This document shows, one piece after another, positions 36,353 through 44,601 of a DNA stretch of 64,000 nt. The position numbers and the translations under genes are program-made. Each line of letters begins with the position of its first letter. Position 1 is the stretch's first letter. This stretch comes from Desulfosporosinus hippei DSM 8344 (GTDB taxonomy: Bacteria; Bacillota; Desulfitobacteriia; Desulfitobacteriales; Desulfitobacteriaceae): contig NZ_FNCP01000003.1 of assembly GCF_900100785.1 (NCBI RefSeq), forward strand, positions 1 to 64,000, written 5' to 3'. The notes beneath the pieces are model-generated. The model saw only the letters and a program-made list of their open reading frames with translations, had not been told where the DNA came from and did not search any database.

Positions 36353-36809
36353 TATACCAAGTATTTACATTTATTTCATCTAATTATTTATCTCTTAAAG
36401 AACTAGGTTGGCTTCCTCAGACAATGTCTTTGTATGTGTAAACTTAGCAGAGAAGCCTTCCTGTCTAAAGTCTGAAAAAGAGATCAAATTCCCAATATCA
36501 TTTTGAGTATACTTGTACCCAATGTTACCCAAAAAACTTATACTTTCTACTATCCGTTTTTCAAATTCGCCTGCGCTGGCGAATTTGAAGAGATTCATAA
36601 TTGAGCATGATCACATTTGCTTTCATCCGCTGCTTTCTGCTATCCATATAAGAACAAAACCCATGAACCCGAAAGGCTCTTACTGTTACTTTATGCACAG
36701 TATATAGCCAAGGTTCATGAGTGTGATCAAGCTCATCTAAAGTCAGCGGCGTAACGAGCAGACGGGTGGAGAAACCGCTCCTCTCCAGGGAATAGCTTAG
36801 TCCCAAAAG
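36353..36809. other. Region without a confident gene, containing a strong hairpin
   Basis: About 457 bp between the Uma2 gene and the GT2 gene. Two short minus-strand open frames (36561-36806, 81 codons; 36395-36598, 67 codons) overlap, match no family I know and have poor ribosome sites. A 12-bp perfect hairpin sits where they overlap. It may be an interspersed repeat or a decayed gene. Confidence 0.5.
36560..36589. repeat. 12-bp perfect inverted repeat
   Basis: TTCAAATTCGCC, a 6-nt loop TGCGCT, then GGCGAATTTGAA. No U-run on either strand, so not a standard terminator. It lies in otherwise unexplained sequence. Confidence 0.75.
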
Positions 36810-37514
36810 CTACTCATTCCAAATCCTACTCATCATTGAATTAAGAATAATCGCCAGACTCACTTTAAACATATAATACCCGCTCTTAAAGGGTGTAATT
36901 GACGAACTCCCTGACAGGCGCGGATCCATTTCCACCGATATTTCAATCACCCGCAGTCCATTCTTGAGCAGAGTAACGATTGCATCCGGTTCCGGATAGT
37001 CAGTGGAATAATGGGCTGCCACAATTCTCAAAGCTTTCTTATTATAAGCCCGAAATCCTGAAGTAGGATCCGTAAAATTCTTGCGCACCACAGACTGAAT
37101 TGTTTTACTCAACAGATAAATTCCCAGTCGCCGGGGCCAGGCAGATCTGTAGGATGTCTTCTCAACAAATCTAGAGCCAATAGTGACATCCGCTTCTTTG
37201 AGAATGACGGGATCAACTAATTTTTTGATTTCTTCTCCCCTATGCTGGCCGTCTCCATCCACCTGCAAGGCTACATCATAGTTATTTTTCAAGGCATACA
37301 GAAAGCCGGTTTGAACCGCACCTCCGATGCCCAGGTTCACCGGCAAAGAAATCACTTTGGCCCCATGGGCGCGAGCTATCTCGGCTGTCTGATCTGTCGA
37401 CCCATCATCAATGACCAGGACATCCAGCCAAGCAGATGTGGTCAGCAGATTTCGGACTACGGAACCAATATTATTTGCTTCATTTAAAGCGGGAACAATT
37501 GCTAAAATCCTCAT
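36810..37514 (-). CDS. GT2 glycosyltransferase (polyprenyl-phosphate mannosyltransferase-like)
   Basis: A 234-residue soluble GT-A enzyme of the DPM1-like group. It has ILAIVPALNEANNIGSVVRN, VLVIDDGSTDQT and the metal-binding QVDGDGQH, with TSGFRAYNKKAL downstream. It would load a hexose onto a polyprenyl phosphate, giving the lipid donor for the GT39 enzyme encoded two genes upstream. It lies 18 bp after the DUF2304 gene, in an operon with the DUF2304 and GT39 genes. Sugar identity unknown. Confidence 0.88.
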   Translation of the reverse strand: MRILAIVPALNEANNIGSVVRNLLTTSAWLDVLVIDDGSTDQTAEIARAHGAKVISLPVNLGIGGAVQTGFLYALKNNYDVALQVDGDGQHRGEEIKKLVDPVILKEADVTIGSRFVEKTSYRSAWPRRLGIYLLSKTIQSVVRKNFTDPTSGFRAYNKKALRIVAAHYSTDYPEPDAIVTLLKNGLRVIEISVEMDPRLSGSSSITPFKSGYYMFKVSLAIILNSMMSRIWNE

Positions 37515-37532
37515 GACTTATCCTACACGTCC

Positions 37533-37946
37533 TTACCGTAATGGCTTACCAATGTCCATATTCCGTTTTGTCTGAATGAGTTCACTCTCCGAACCGCTGC
37601 GGTTTTCTTCTAGTTTTTTCAGATCATCCTCGAGAAGGGCAATTCGTTGTACCAAGACTCGATTATTCGAACTCAACTTGGATATCTCCAGCGAAAAATG
37701 AACACATAACACAAAGATCATAACCCCAAATATTACAAAGATAGCAGAGGGCGCATAATATATGCCCATCAAATCCGCTATATACTCTATCCCATCTTTC
37801 CAGAGGGATAAGACAATCATTCCCATTCCGGCGACAATCCAGATCAGAGAATATTCTACAGCTAAACGCCGGCGCCGAACTTGCTCAATAATAAAGCCGG
37901 TTACCAATAGACTGGTTATTAGGACGACCAATTGGACACGTGACAT
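37533..37946 (-). CDS. DUF2304 family membrane protein
   Basis: A 137-residue protein with three predicted membrane segments (about 1-20, 30-48, 65-90) and a soluble coiled-coil tail (LSSNNRVLVQRIALLEDDLKKLEEN). DUF2304 proteins are repeatedly encoded beside DPM-type GT2 genes; a role as partner or lipid-flipping helper has been suggested by context only. It is encoded 3 bp after the GT39 gene. Confidence 0.82.
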   Translation of the reverse strand: MSRVQLVVLITSLLVTGFIIEQVRRRRLAVEYSLIWIVAGMGMIVLSLWKDGIEYIADLMGIYYAPSAIFVIFGVMIFVLCVHFSLEISKLSSNNRVLVQRIALLEDDLKKLEENRSGSESELIQTKRNMDIGKPLR

Positions 37947-37949
37947 TAC

Positions 37950-39332
37950 CTAAACCCTCCTACCTGCTCGACTATTAAGCCTAGATAGTCGGCCTATCCC
38001 CTTAATAGCTATAACTAAAACTAATGATCCTAACAAAATCATGGCAGGCATAACCGGCAGGCGATAACGAGCACCCTCAACTACTGTGATCATGCTCACT
38101 GTAAAGCTATAGTAAACAACAAAGAGCAGGAGGAAGCTGTATCTTTTTAATCTGAACAAACTAAGTAAGACCCCTAGCAATCCCAAAAGGAGGTACCATT
38201 TATCCAGGAAGACTCCCTTCATTTTGTAGAGTTGACCTTCTACAGAAGATATGGGCTGCCAAAAGAGGTTTTTTTCTTTTTCAAAAGTGCGCTGGATAAA
38301 CAAAAATGGATGTTCCAGTACGTAAGCTACTGCCAATTGCTTGTATTCCTTTTCTTGTTCCGGAATGGGCAGCTTTTCGATCCGGGCTTTAACCTCAGGG
38401 TCATAGCTGGGCTGAGCATAATAAAAGTACTTATCCGTAATGGTCAAGGGATTATTCCCCAAATATAATTCATAGGAACCGTAATTTGATACGGCAATAA
38501 ACTCATGATATTTGACAAAATTGCGAATCCACCATGGGCTCATGACCACCACAGTCATCATAACAATGATGGCGAAATCCCTCAGAGCTATTTTCAAACG
38601 CCAACCGTGAGACCAGAGAATCCAGAATCCCAAGACGGGAAAAAAAAGCAACAAAAACGGGCGAACGAGATTCGACACCCCGATTGCTGCTCCCAGATAC
38701 ATGAGAGTCTTTAGTTTCGGCCGCTGAATCTCTTTCCCATAGCGTGCCAACAGGTACAGAAATAATGTAATCGTAAAAATGTAGGTGGTTTCAGTAAGAA
38801 CGTACATCCCCCAAAAGGCAAAGATTGGGTATCCCAGGGTGAGGAAAAAGGGGATTAACCCATACTCCTTGCCAAAGAGAAGTTCCCCGGTCTTGTAGGC
38901 GAGGACAGCACTGGCAGCACTCAATGTTGAGTGCAAAACTAAGATGACCATCTTAAAGTTCAGCAAACCAAATATCCCGTAGATCACTGCCAAGAGTATG
39001 GGATAGACCGGACCTACCACATACTCTCTTGTTTGGGTAACTTCTCGTATAACGCCGTTGTCCCCTTGAACAAAGTTCGCTGTATTCACCAACCCTTGGC
39101 CCTGAAGAAAATTCCCGGCTATGTTAGAATAATGTAATCCATCCGGGGAAATGAAATATCCAACACCATAGGATCTTATATATAGCAAATCTATCGTTAG
39201 GGCGATGAGAAATAAGAGTCCCGTAACCCACCACTTTTTGCGGGACATGAAGCTCGATCCTCGAGATTCAAACCCATCTTTTCGTTTATTTACTCTCTCC
39301 AATGACGTCATCCTCTGCAGATTTAGGATCAT
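37950..39332 (-). CDS. GT39/PMT-like membrane glycosyltransferase
   Basis: A 460-residue protein with about ten membrane segments. Early after the first helix comes the loop with SPDGLHYSNIAGNFLQGQG, the place of the catalytic acidic residue in ArnT/PMT enzymes, followed by VGPVYPILLAVIYGIFG and NLVRPFLLLFFPVLGFW. It should transfer a sugar from a polyprenyl-phosphate donor to an envelope acceptor on the outer face. The ATG at 39332 overlaps the upstream stop (ATGA), so coupling is likely; an internal ATG at 39248 with GAGG 10 nt upstream would give a start closer to the first membrane helix. Acceptor unknown: S-layer protein, teichoic acid or another polymer. Confidence 0.8.
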   Translation of the reverse strand: MILNLQRMTSLERVNKRKDGFESRGSSFMSRKKWWVTGLLFLIALTIDLLYIRSYGVGYFISPDGLHYSNIAGNFLQGQGLVNTANFVQGDNGVIREVTQTREYVVGPVYPILLAVIYGIFGLLNFKMVILVLHSTLSAASAVLAYKTGELLFGKEYGLIPFFLTLGYPIFAFWGMYVLTETTYIFTITLFLYLLARYGKEIQRPKLKTLMYLGAAIGVSNLVRPFLLLFFPVLGFWILWSHGWRLKIALRDFAIIVMMTVVVMSPWWIRNFVKYHEFIAVSNYGSYELYLGNNPLTITDKYFYYAQPSYDPEVKARIEKLPIPEQEKEYKQLAVAYVLEHPFLFIQRTFEKEKNLFWQPISSVEGQLYKMKGVFLDKWYLLLGLLGVLLSLFRLKRYSFLLLFVVYYSFTVSMITVVEGARYRLPVMPAMILLGSLVLVIAIKGIGRLSRLNSRAGRRV

Positions 39333-41674
39333 TGAGAAGTCAAGAGACTTCCCATAGTTTTTTCATTGTTACTGGGAATTACCCCGGTTCCGCCCAGAAT
39401 ATAAACTCTTTTGGTCTTGCCGCTTAAACTCTTTAAGAAGGCAGAGGTATCCGAATTTAGATCTCCTTTAGGGATAAGAAGCATTGGGCTCCCTGTCAAG
39501 GCTGCAAAAGCTCCGCCGGATAGGCCATCCGGGAAATTCTCTCCCGTGGCTACAACAAGGGAACTAGTATCCTGTCCAAAATGCTTAACAATTTGTAACA
39601 TCGTATCATATTTTGTATCCCCAGCCAAGCGCAGAGGGCCATAGCTTTCCAGTGGGCCGCCTTTTGCATCAAAGGCCGAAGATATGGCAAACTTTCCTCC
39701 CACGATAATTGTTTTTGTTACCCCGAAGTCTTTAAGAATTTGCTTGGTGGAAGCAGGTAATTTGCCTTGTTCCGTTAACAGGATGGGAATCCCCAAAGCT
39801 GCGGCAGGGGCAGAGGCAGAAAGAGCATCCGGGAAACTGGTACTGGAGGCTAAGATTACCTGGGTACTTGGCCCAATCTTTTTGGCAATCTCGGCGGCTG
39901 TATCTGCTGCGGAGTCTCCGAAGATTCGTTCATAGGATAGACCTTCTTGGACAAGAGCATTGGTGACTGGTTTGGTTAGGGCTCCCTCTCCCCCGATTGC
40001 ATAGACTTTGGCATTGGGGGATAGTCGTTTAATTTCTTGTAATACCCCATTATCCAACTGATAAGGAGAGGTTAACAGTAGCGGGGCCTTTAGTTTCTTG
40101 GCTAAAGGGGCTGCGGCTAAAGCATCTTGAAAACGATCCACCCGGGCGAGAAGCACAACAGGGGCGGAGCCGTTTGCCCAGCCTGTCTGAGATATTTTGA
40201 TGGCTGTATCTTCTGCCCGATTTCCATAAAGGCGTTCGATGCTTAATTCATCACCGGGTTGGGGAGTCGGTGTAGGTGTGGGGGTGGGGGTTGGCGTAGG
40301 AGTAGGGGTAGGATTTGGCGTAGGAGTGGATCCCTTTATTTTTTCATAACCTATTTTAGCTCGTTCAGTAAGGCTGGCATCCAGAGCTAGTCCCTGCATT
40401 ACAGTTGAATAGTATTTTGCCGCACTCTCCTTAGAAGGGTCGGTGCCCTCAGCGGCTAGCTTATCCGCTTCAACTAGAAGTTTAGTATAAGCATTGAGAA
40501 GTCCTGCTCTTGCTTCTGCTTTTAGATTTGCGTCCAGGTCAGACCCTTGCAAGATTATTTCATAGTTTTGAGCAGCTGTGGCGCAGCTGGTGCTGGCACC
40601 GGCAAGAGCTAATTTATCAGCTTCAGCTAAGAGTTTAGTTAAAGCATTAAGATGCCCCGTCTGAGCACGTTTTAAAATAGCTGCATCCAGCTTAGGCCCT
40701 TGGGCAACTGTCCAATAGTATTTAGCCGCGGTGGCATAGGATGTGTCTTTTTTCTCAAGAACCAGTTTGTCAGCTTCCGTCAAGAGTTTCCCATAAGCAT
40801 CAAGTATTTTATCTTCGAAAATGTCTTTATCTGCGACGGATGGGCTCTTATAGCCGGTAACATAAAACCCTAAAGCGTAGTAGGAACTCCAAGGAGCATA
40901 ATTGTACCAATAATCACCACAGGCTGATTCTGCACCGGTTCCTCCCCCTGTCTTCAATAACCGGTCGGAGTCCATCTTTAAATCTCCTAAATGAATTGAA
41001 TCCGGTGTGCTCCAGCGGCTGGATAAGTAAGGTGGATTTACCGGAGGTAAGAGTTCTTTCGGAAACTTTGTCGCTCCGGGAGCAAAGGTAATGGCGCTAT
41101 TGTACTTTTGACCCATCAGACTAAACACGGAATCTTGATAAGCAGATTTGCCGGTTAGGACATTTGGGTTATTCCTGGTCGCCCAACTATTGTAACCCCA
41201 CACAGCAAGATACCAGTTTTCTAAGACATTGCGATCCCCATCGCCAATCTTGGGATAGGCCCGCCATTTCTGGTTGAGCATTTGACAGCCAATTTCAATA
41301 TTATAGTCAATGTCGTTCTTTAGTTTCTCAATCGTTACTGTATCCTTGGGATCATAGGACGAAACCTGCATAATTCCAATCCCAATTCCATCCCGGCCAA
41401 TTAAAGGTTTATCCGTTATCGGAAGTCCGGTGCTATCCAATTCATATTGCTTCCAGCCGCTTTCCATCCAAGCAACGGCTTTGAGCAGCACCGGGGGGAT
41501 ATTATACTTGTTGGCCATATCCTCCAGCTTTTTCCCAATCTCATTATAATAAGCAGCCTTCTGATCGACTGCTGCCATGACCGGCCTGGCCGGGACAAGC
41601 TGCATAATAATCAACCCGATAATGAGTACTGCCATAAACTTTCTGCAGTACTGTGCACCTTTACTCACAATCAT
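39329..41674 (-). CDS. SLT lytic transglycosylase-like protein with helical repeats, TP linker and CWB2 anchor
   Basis: A secreted 781-residue wall protein. Signal peptide about 1-34; lysozyme-like SLT domain about 40-185 with catalytic Glu71 in WMESGW and GIGIMQVSSYDP; three helical repeats of about 52 residues (265-450; pattern TKLLxEADKLAxxG...AAxxYxxVxQGxxLDA); a Thr-Pro linker (about 455-480); then three CWB2 repeats. It should cleave glycan strands of peptidoglycan while held at the wall. The AAGGGG ribosome site is 7 nt before the ATG. It is followed by the GT39 gene with a 4-nt overlap, an unusual coupling of a wall hydrolase with a glycosyltransferase. Confidence 0.88.
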   Translation of the reverse strand: MIVSKGAQYCRKFMAVLIIGLIIMQLVPARPVMAAVDQKAAYYNEIGKKLEDMANKYNIPPVLLKAVAWMESGWKQYELDSTGLPITDKPLIGRDGIGIGIMQVSSYDPKDTVTIEKLKNDIDYNIEIGCQMLNQKWRAYPKIGDGDRNVLENWYLAVWGYNSWATRNNPNVLTGKSAYQDSVFSLMGQKYNSAITFAPGATKFPKELLPPVNPPYLSSRWSTPDSIHLGDLKMDSDRLLKTGGGTGAESACGDYWYNYAPWSSYYALGFYVTGYKSPSVADKDIFEDKILDAYGKLLTEADKLVLEKKDTSYATAAKYYWTVAQGPKLDAAILKRAQTGHLNALTKLLAEADKLALAGASTSCATAAQNYEIILQGSDLDANLKAEARAGLLNAYTKLLVEADKLAAEGTDPSKESAAKYYSTVMQGLALDASLTERAKIGYEKIKGSTPTPNPTPTPTPTPTPTPTPTPQPGDELSIERLYGNRAEDTAIKISQTGWANGSAPVVLLARVDRFQDALAAAPLAKKLKAPLLLTSPYQLDNGVLQEIKRLSPNAKVYAIGGEGALTKPVTNALVQEGLSYERIFGDSAADTAAEIAKKIGPSTQVILASSTSFPDALSASAPAAALGIPILLTEQGKLPASTKQILKDFGVTKTIIVGGKFAISSAFDAKGGPLESYGPLRLAGDTKYDTMLQIVKHFGQDTSSLVVATGENFPDGLSGGAFAALTGSPMLLIPKGDLNSDTSAFLKSLSGKTKRVYILGGTGVIPSNNEKTMGSLLTSQ

Positions 41675-41752
41675 ATTTCTACCCCTTCCTCTGTGTATAA
41701 GACAAATCTCATTTCTTATTCGACACTAAAGGAAAGGATTCCTGCCCAGAAT

Positions 41753-42751
41753 CTATTGAACAGCGACCAGCTTTGTGAACAAATCCGAACTATAGTCCTT
41801 AATATCAGAAGTATTTAGCATTTTATACTTTGATTTAATTTCAGAAAAGTATTCTGAAATTAGATGTTTTTCAATGATACGATTAGAACTTTCATGGTTT
41901 CCAAGTCCTTTTCTAGTGATTCTCCAAGGGGTTTCAACATGAGTCATTTTCTCCAAAATTTTGCCGCTAAAGCATCCAAAATTGACAATAATGCTGTCAA
42001 GAATCTCTTTCTCCGTTTCCGCAAGCTCAAAATCGTCATATTCAGAAATATTATCCTCGATCGGGTTATACCCACGATTTTTATATTTTTCGTATACATT
42101 TCTGTAGACAGGTCCGTGTACCCAAGCTTCGCAGTCATTATCAAATAAATACTCGTAATTAAAAGCCTTATAAAACCCCTGAGCAAAATACAGCAGTTTT
42201 TGCAACGCTAAGGGGGTTATTTCAACACAGTTGATAATAAAGTACTTTACAACGCTGTCGATTTTACCATCACCACTTAACATCTTCGTTTCAATCTTTT
42301 CTATAGCTTCCTTACAAAGTTTGTAGGCACGCTCAGTGAGCTTATCTTTGTTTTTTTCTAAGATATTGAACATATATCCATAGTCTTCAAGGAGAAGTCT
42401 CAGTGTCTCTGAATATTGTTTTGTCGGTACATCGCCATCCAAATATCTAGTTAACGTGCCTTCCCCCCAGTTTAATAGCATTGAGAGTGGCCTTTTGCCA
42501 ATATTGTATTTCTCTAAAATACTTTCAATTTCTGATACCTGAATAAGTTCTTCGTGTTCCCGATAAGCAATATCAAGCATTTTTAAGTTTTGATCTCTAA
42601 TTTCACCCACAAATATCTCCTGACCACACTCTTTACAAAACGCAACTTTTGCTTTGTAGGATATTTCTTTTCCCTTAATAACTTTAGTTATTACTTCTTC
42701 CCTTATCGAGAAATCCACAATATCGCGACAATTTTCACAGAATTTCATCAT
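41753..42751 (-). CDS. MqsA-like zinc-finger/HTH antitoxin fused to a Panacea (DUF4065) domain
   Basis: A 332-residue three-part protein. The N-terminal zinc finger has CENC (Cys5, Cys8) and CKEC (Cys39, Cys42), followed by an Xre-type HTH (about 66-130; LSMLLNWGEGTLTRYLDGD) as in MqsA/YgiT antitoxins. Residues about 165-332 form the Panacea/SocA-like domain (ITPLALQKLLYFAQGFY; DCEAWVHGPVYRNVYEKY; HVETPWRITR). Panacea domains neutralise many unrelated toxins. The protein would bind and silence the upstream toxin and repress the operon. GGAGGT lies 4 nt before the first and 7 nt before the second of two consecutive ATGs; the second (42748) may be used. Confidence 0.85.
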   Translation of the reverse strand: MMKFCENCRDIVDFSIREEVITKVIKGKEISYKAKVAFCKECGQEIFVGEIRDQNLKMLDIAYREHEELIQVSEIESILEKYNIGKRPLSMLLNWGEGTLTRYLDGDVPTKQYSETLRLLLEDYGYMFNILEKNKDKLTERAYKLCKEAIEKIETKMLSGDGKIDSVVKYFIINCVEITPLALQKLLYFAQGFYKAFNYEYLFDNDCEAWVHGPVYRNVYEKYKNRGYNPIEDNISEYDDFELAETEKEILDSIIVNFGCFSGKILEKMTHVETPWRITRKGLGNHESSNRIIEKHLISEYFSEIKSKYKMLNTSDIKDYSSDLFTKLVAVQ

Positions 42752-42779
42752 AATGACCTCCTCTGTTATAAATGTATTA

Positions 42780-43214
42780 TTATTTAAATCGGTATTTTAT
42801 TGGTTTATTTCTTTTGTGAAAAGATATCACAATCAGAAAATCGTCTCCTCGTCTTGTCTGAAGAATATTGGTTTTTATATAGATTTCGATATATTCCTTA
42901 GTTCCCCAATTATCTAGCTCATATTCCTTGCAGAATATGTAAAGACGTTCATTTGAATAGGCTTCTTTTTGATTATCAACTGCATAGCAAAAGTCCTCAT
43001 ATTGAAGACTGAGAAATATTTCTCTTTCCTTTTTAGTATCAATTTTATATGTCTCAATGAAATCAGTATTCTCTCTCCGATTCTTATTTATCGAAATCGA
43101 ATAATGACCCTTTAATATAAGTTTTCTAAATTCATCAAGATATTTCTTTATATGTTCAACGGAAAAATCCGTATATTTTTTAGTCTCAGTTTTCCCTTTC
43201 AAAAGCTTTATCAC
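42780..43214 (-). CDS. Probable MqsR-like mRNA-interferase toxin
   Basis: A 144-residue basic, soluble protein, 28 bp upstream of the antitoxin gene in the toxin-first order of mqsRA. The C-terminal 75 residues follow the MqsR pattern: a helix with SLQYEDFCYAV in the place of MqsR's 'LSESDFYKSM', then IEIYIKTNILQTRRGDDFLI and VISFHK in place of its last two strands ('VYLKI...DVLIVSFKEK'). MqsR is a RelE-fold endoribonuclease that cuts mRNA. It is about 45 residues longer than E. coli MqsR, mainly at the N-terminus. The assignment comes from pattern and context, not a search. Confidence 0.65.
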   Translation of the reverse strand: MIKLLKGKTETKKYTDFSVEHIKKYLDEFRKLILKGHYSISINKNRRENTDFIETYKIDTKKEREIFLSLQYEDFCYAVDNQKEAYSNERLYIFCKEYELDNWGTKEYIEIYIKTNILQTRRGDDFLIVISFHKRNKPIKYRFK

Positions 43215-43428
43215 TCCTCTCTATACTAAGTAAATTGTACTCTAATTATACAGACAAAACAATATTATATGTACTAATTAATACATTTTTACGCAAATGT
43301 AACAGATCTCCTTTGGTGGGCCTCTTTATTCTTTAAACTAAAAAGCCCCCCCAGATCACTAATCAAGCGACCTAGCGGAGCCCCACGGCTTCAATATCCA
43401 GTTGTTTCATTAGTCTTTGTTACCCGGG

Positions 43429-44601
43429 TTAAACCAGTCGTCCCGAAAAAATCAAAAATCCAAACATCACAAAATTAAAAGTTACTACAACAGCCAGCAG
43501 ATCCCAGATCGGCCCCGCTCCCCAAAATTTCCTGGTTTTGTTCTTGCGGTCGAGAAGATCAAAGCCAATCATCAGCCCTGCGTGATAAAGGCCGTAGAGG
43601 ACATATTGGGGCTGAGTTCCGTGCCATACTCCCATGATTCCGAAAAGCAGGAAATAGCCGACATAAGACGCAGTATAGCGATTACTAAAGCGCTTTTTCT
43701 TAGCTGAATCCAGCACAAAGCGCATATAGATGTAATCCCTGAACCAAAATGAAAGGGACATATGCCAGCGGTTCCAAAAATCTTTAATATTTTTGGAGAT
43801 AAAGGGCTTATCGAAGTTAATAGGAGTTTTAATACCTAAGAGATAACTGACTCCCACAGCAAAAGCACTGTACCCGGCAAAATCAAAGAAGAGGTATAAG
43901 CCATAGGCATACATGTAGTTTAAGGTTGGCAGGAAGCCAAAGGAATGGTTCAGCGGGTCAAGCCAGTATTTATTAATTAGATAGGCAATAATAAACTTAT
44001 ACAAAAAACCTTTAAAGATCAGGTCCATTCCTGTGATGGCAAGCTCACCATATTCTTGCCGAGTTAGAGGTTTATTGAGATCCCCGACAAACCGACGGTA
44101 GCGATCAATTGGCCCGGAGGCCAAGGTAGGAAAAAAGAGCAGAAAACTGATGAAATCTACTATTTTCACCTCTTTGATCAGACCATCCCGGATTTCAATA
44201 ATGATTCCAACCACTCGGAAGGTTAAATAGGAAATTCCCAGAAAACCGATGATTGTTTGCCAAAAGCCCAGCTCAATAAAGCTGGGATTTAATTTAACTG
44301 CCACCAGAGGAAGAATGGAAAGGAAAATTCCCAGATAAAAGACCTCGGCTCTATTCTTTTCGAGGGATCTCAAGCGATAGGACAAATACAGTCGGACAAT
44401 CAGCCACTGAAAAATAAGATAAGCCACAATTTGAAAGAGCACATTCAGCGGACGACCGATCAAAAGGAGCATCCCTAAGGTGGAAAGGAAAACCCAGGCG
44501 GCTCGAACTTTGGCTGAGGCTCCGATCCCTCCCAGCAAAATCGCCGGCACTAAAGGAATGAGTAAATAGAAAAAAAAGGAGAAGTTTTCAAAAGGAGTCA
44601 T
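43429..44601 (-). CDS. dltB: D-alanyl transfer MBOAT protein DltB
   Basis: A 390-residue MBOAT-family membrane protein with about eleven segments. It carries the family core KDFWNRWHMSLSFWFRDYIY and the active-site His in WHGTQPQYVLYGLYHAG. It accepts D-alanine from the DltC carrier in the cytoplasm and passes it across the membrane for teichoic acid esterification. It begins one base after the stop of dltA, so is translationally linked. Last gene of the dlt operon. Confidence 0.93.
   Translation of the reverse strand: MTPFENFSFFFYLLIPLVPAILLGGIGASAKVRAAWVFLSTLGMLLLIGRPLNVLFQIVAYLIFQWLIVRLYLSYRLRSLEKNRAEVFYLGIFLSILPLVAVKLNPSFIELGFWQTIIGFLGISYLTFRVVGIIIEIRDGLIKEVKIVDFISFLLFFPTLASGPIDRYRRFVGDLNKPLTRQEYGELAITGMDLIFKGFLYKFIIAYLINKYWLDPLNHSFGFLPTLNYMYAYGLYLFFDFAGYSAFAVGVSYLLGIKTPINFDKPFISKNIKDFWNRWHMSLSFWFRDYIYMRFVLDSAKKKRFSNRYTASYVGYFLLFGIMGVWHGTQPQYVLYGLYHAGLMIGFDLLDRKNKTRKFWGAGPIWDLLAVVVTFNFVMFGFLIFSGRLV

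Noticed and set aside
36395-36598. A 67-codon minus-strand frame
   Set aside because: Begins inside a perfect hairpin, no ribosome site, no recognisable family.
40259-40330. Tandem GGNGTN repeats as a regulatory or phase-variable repeat
   Set aside because: It encodes the Thr-Pro linker of the CWB2 transglycosylase in frame; low complexity is explained by the protein.
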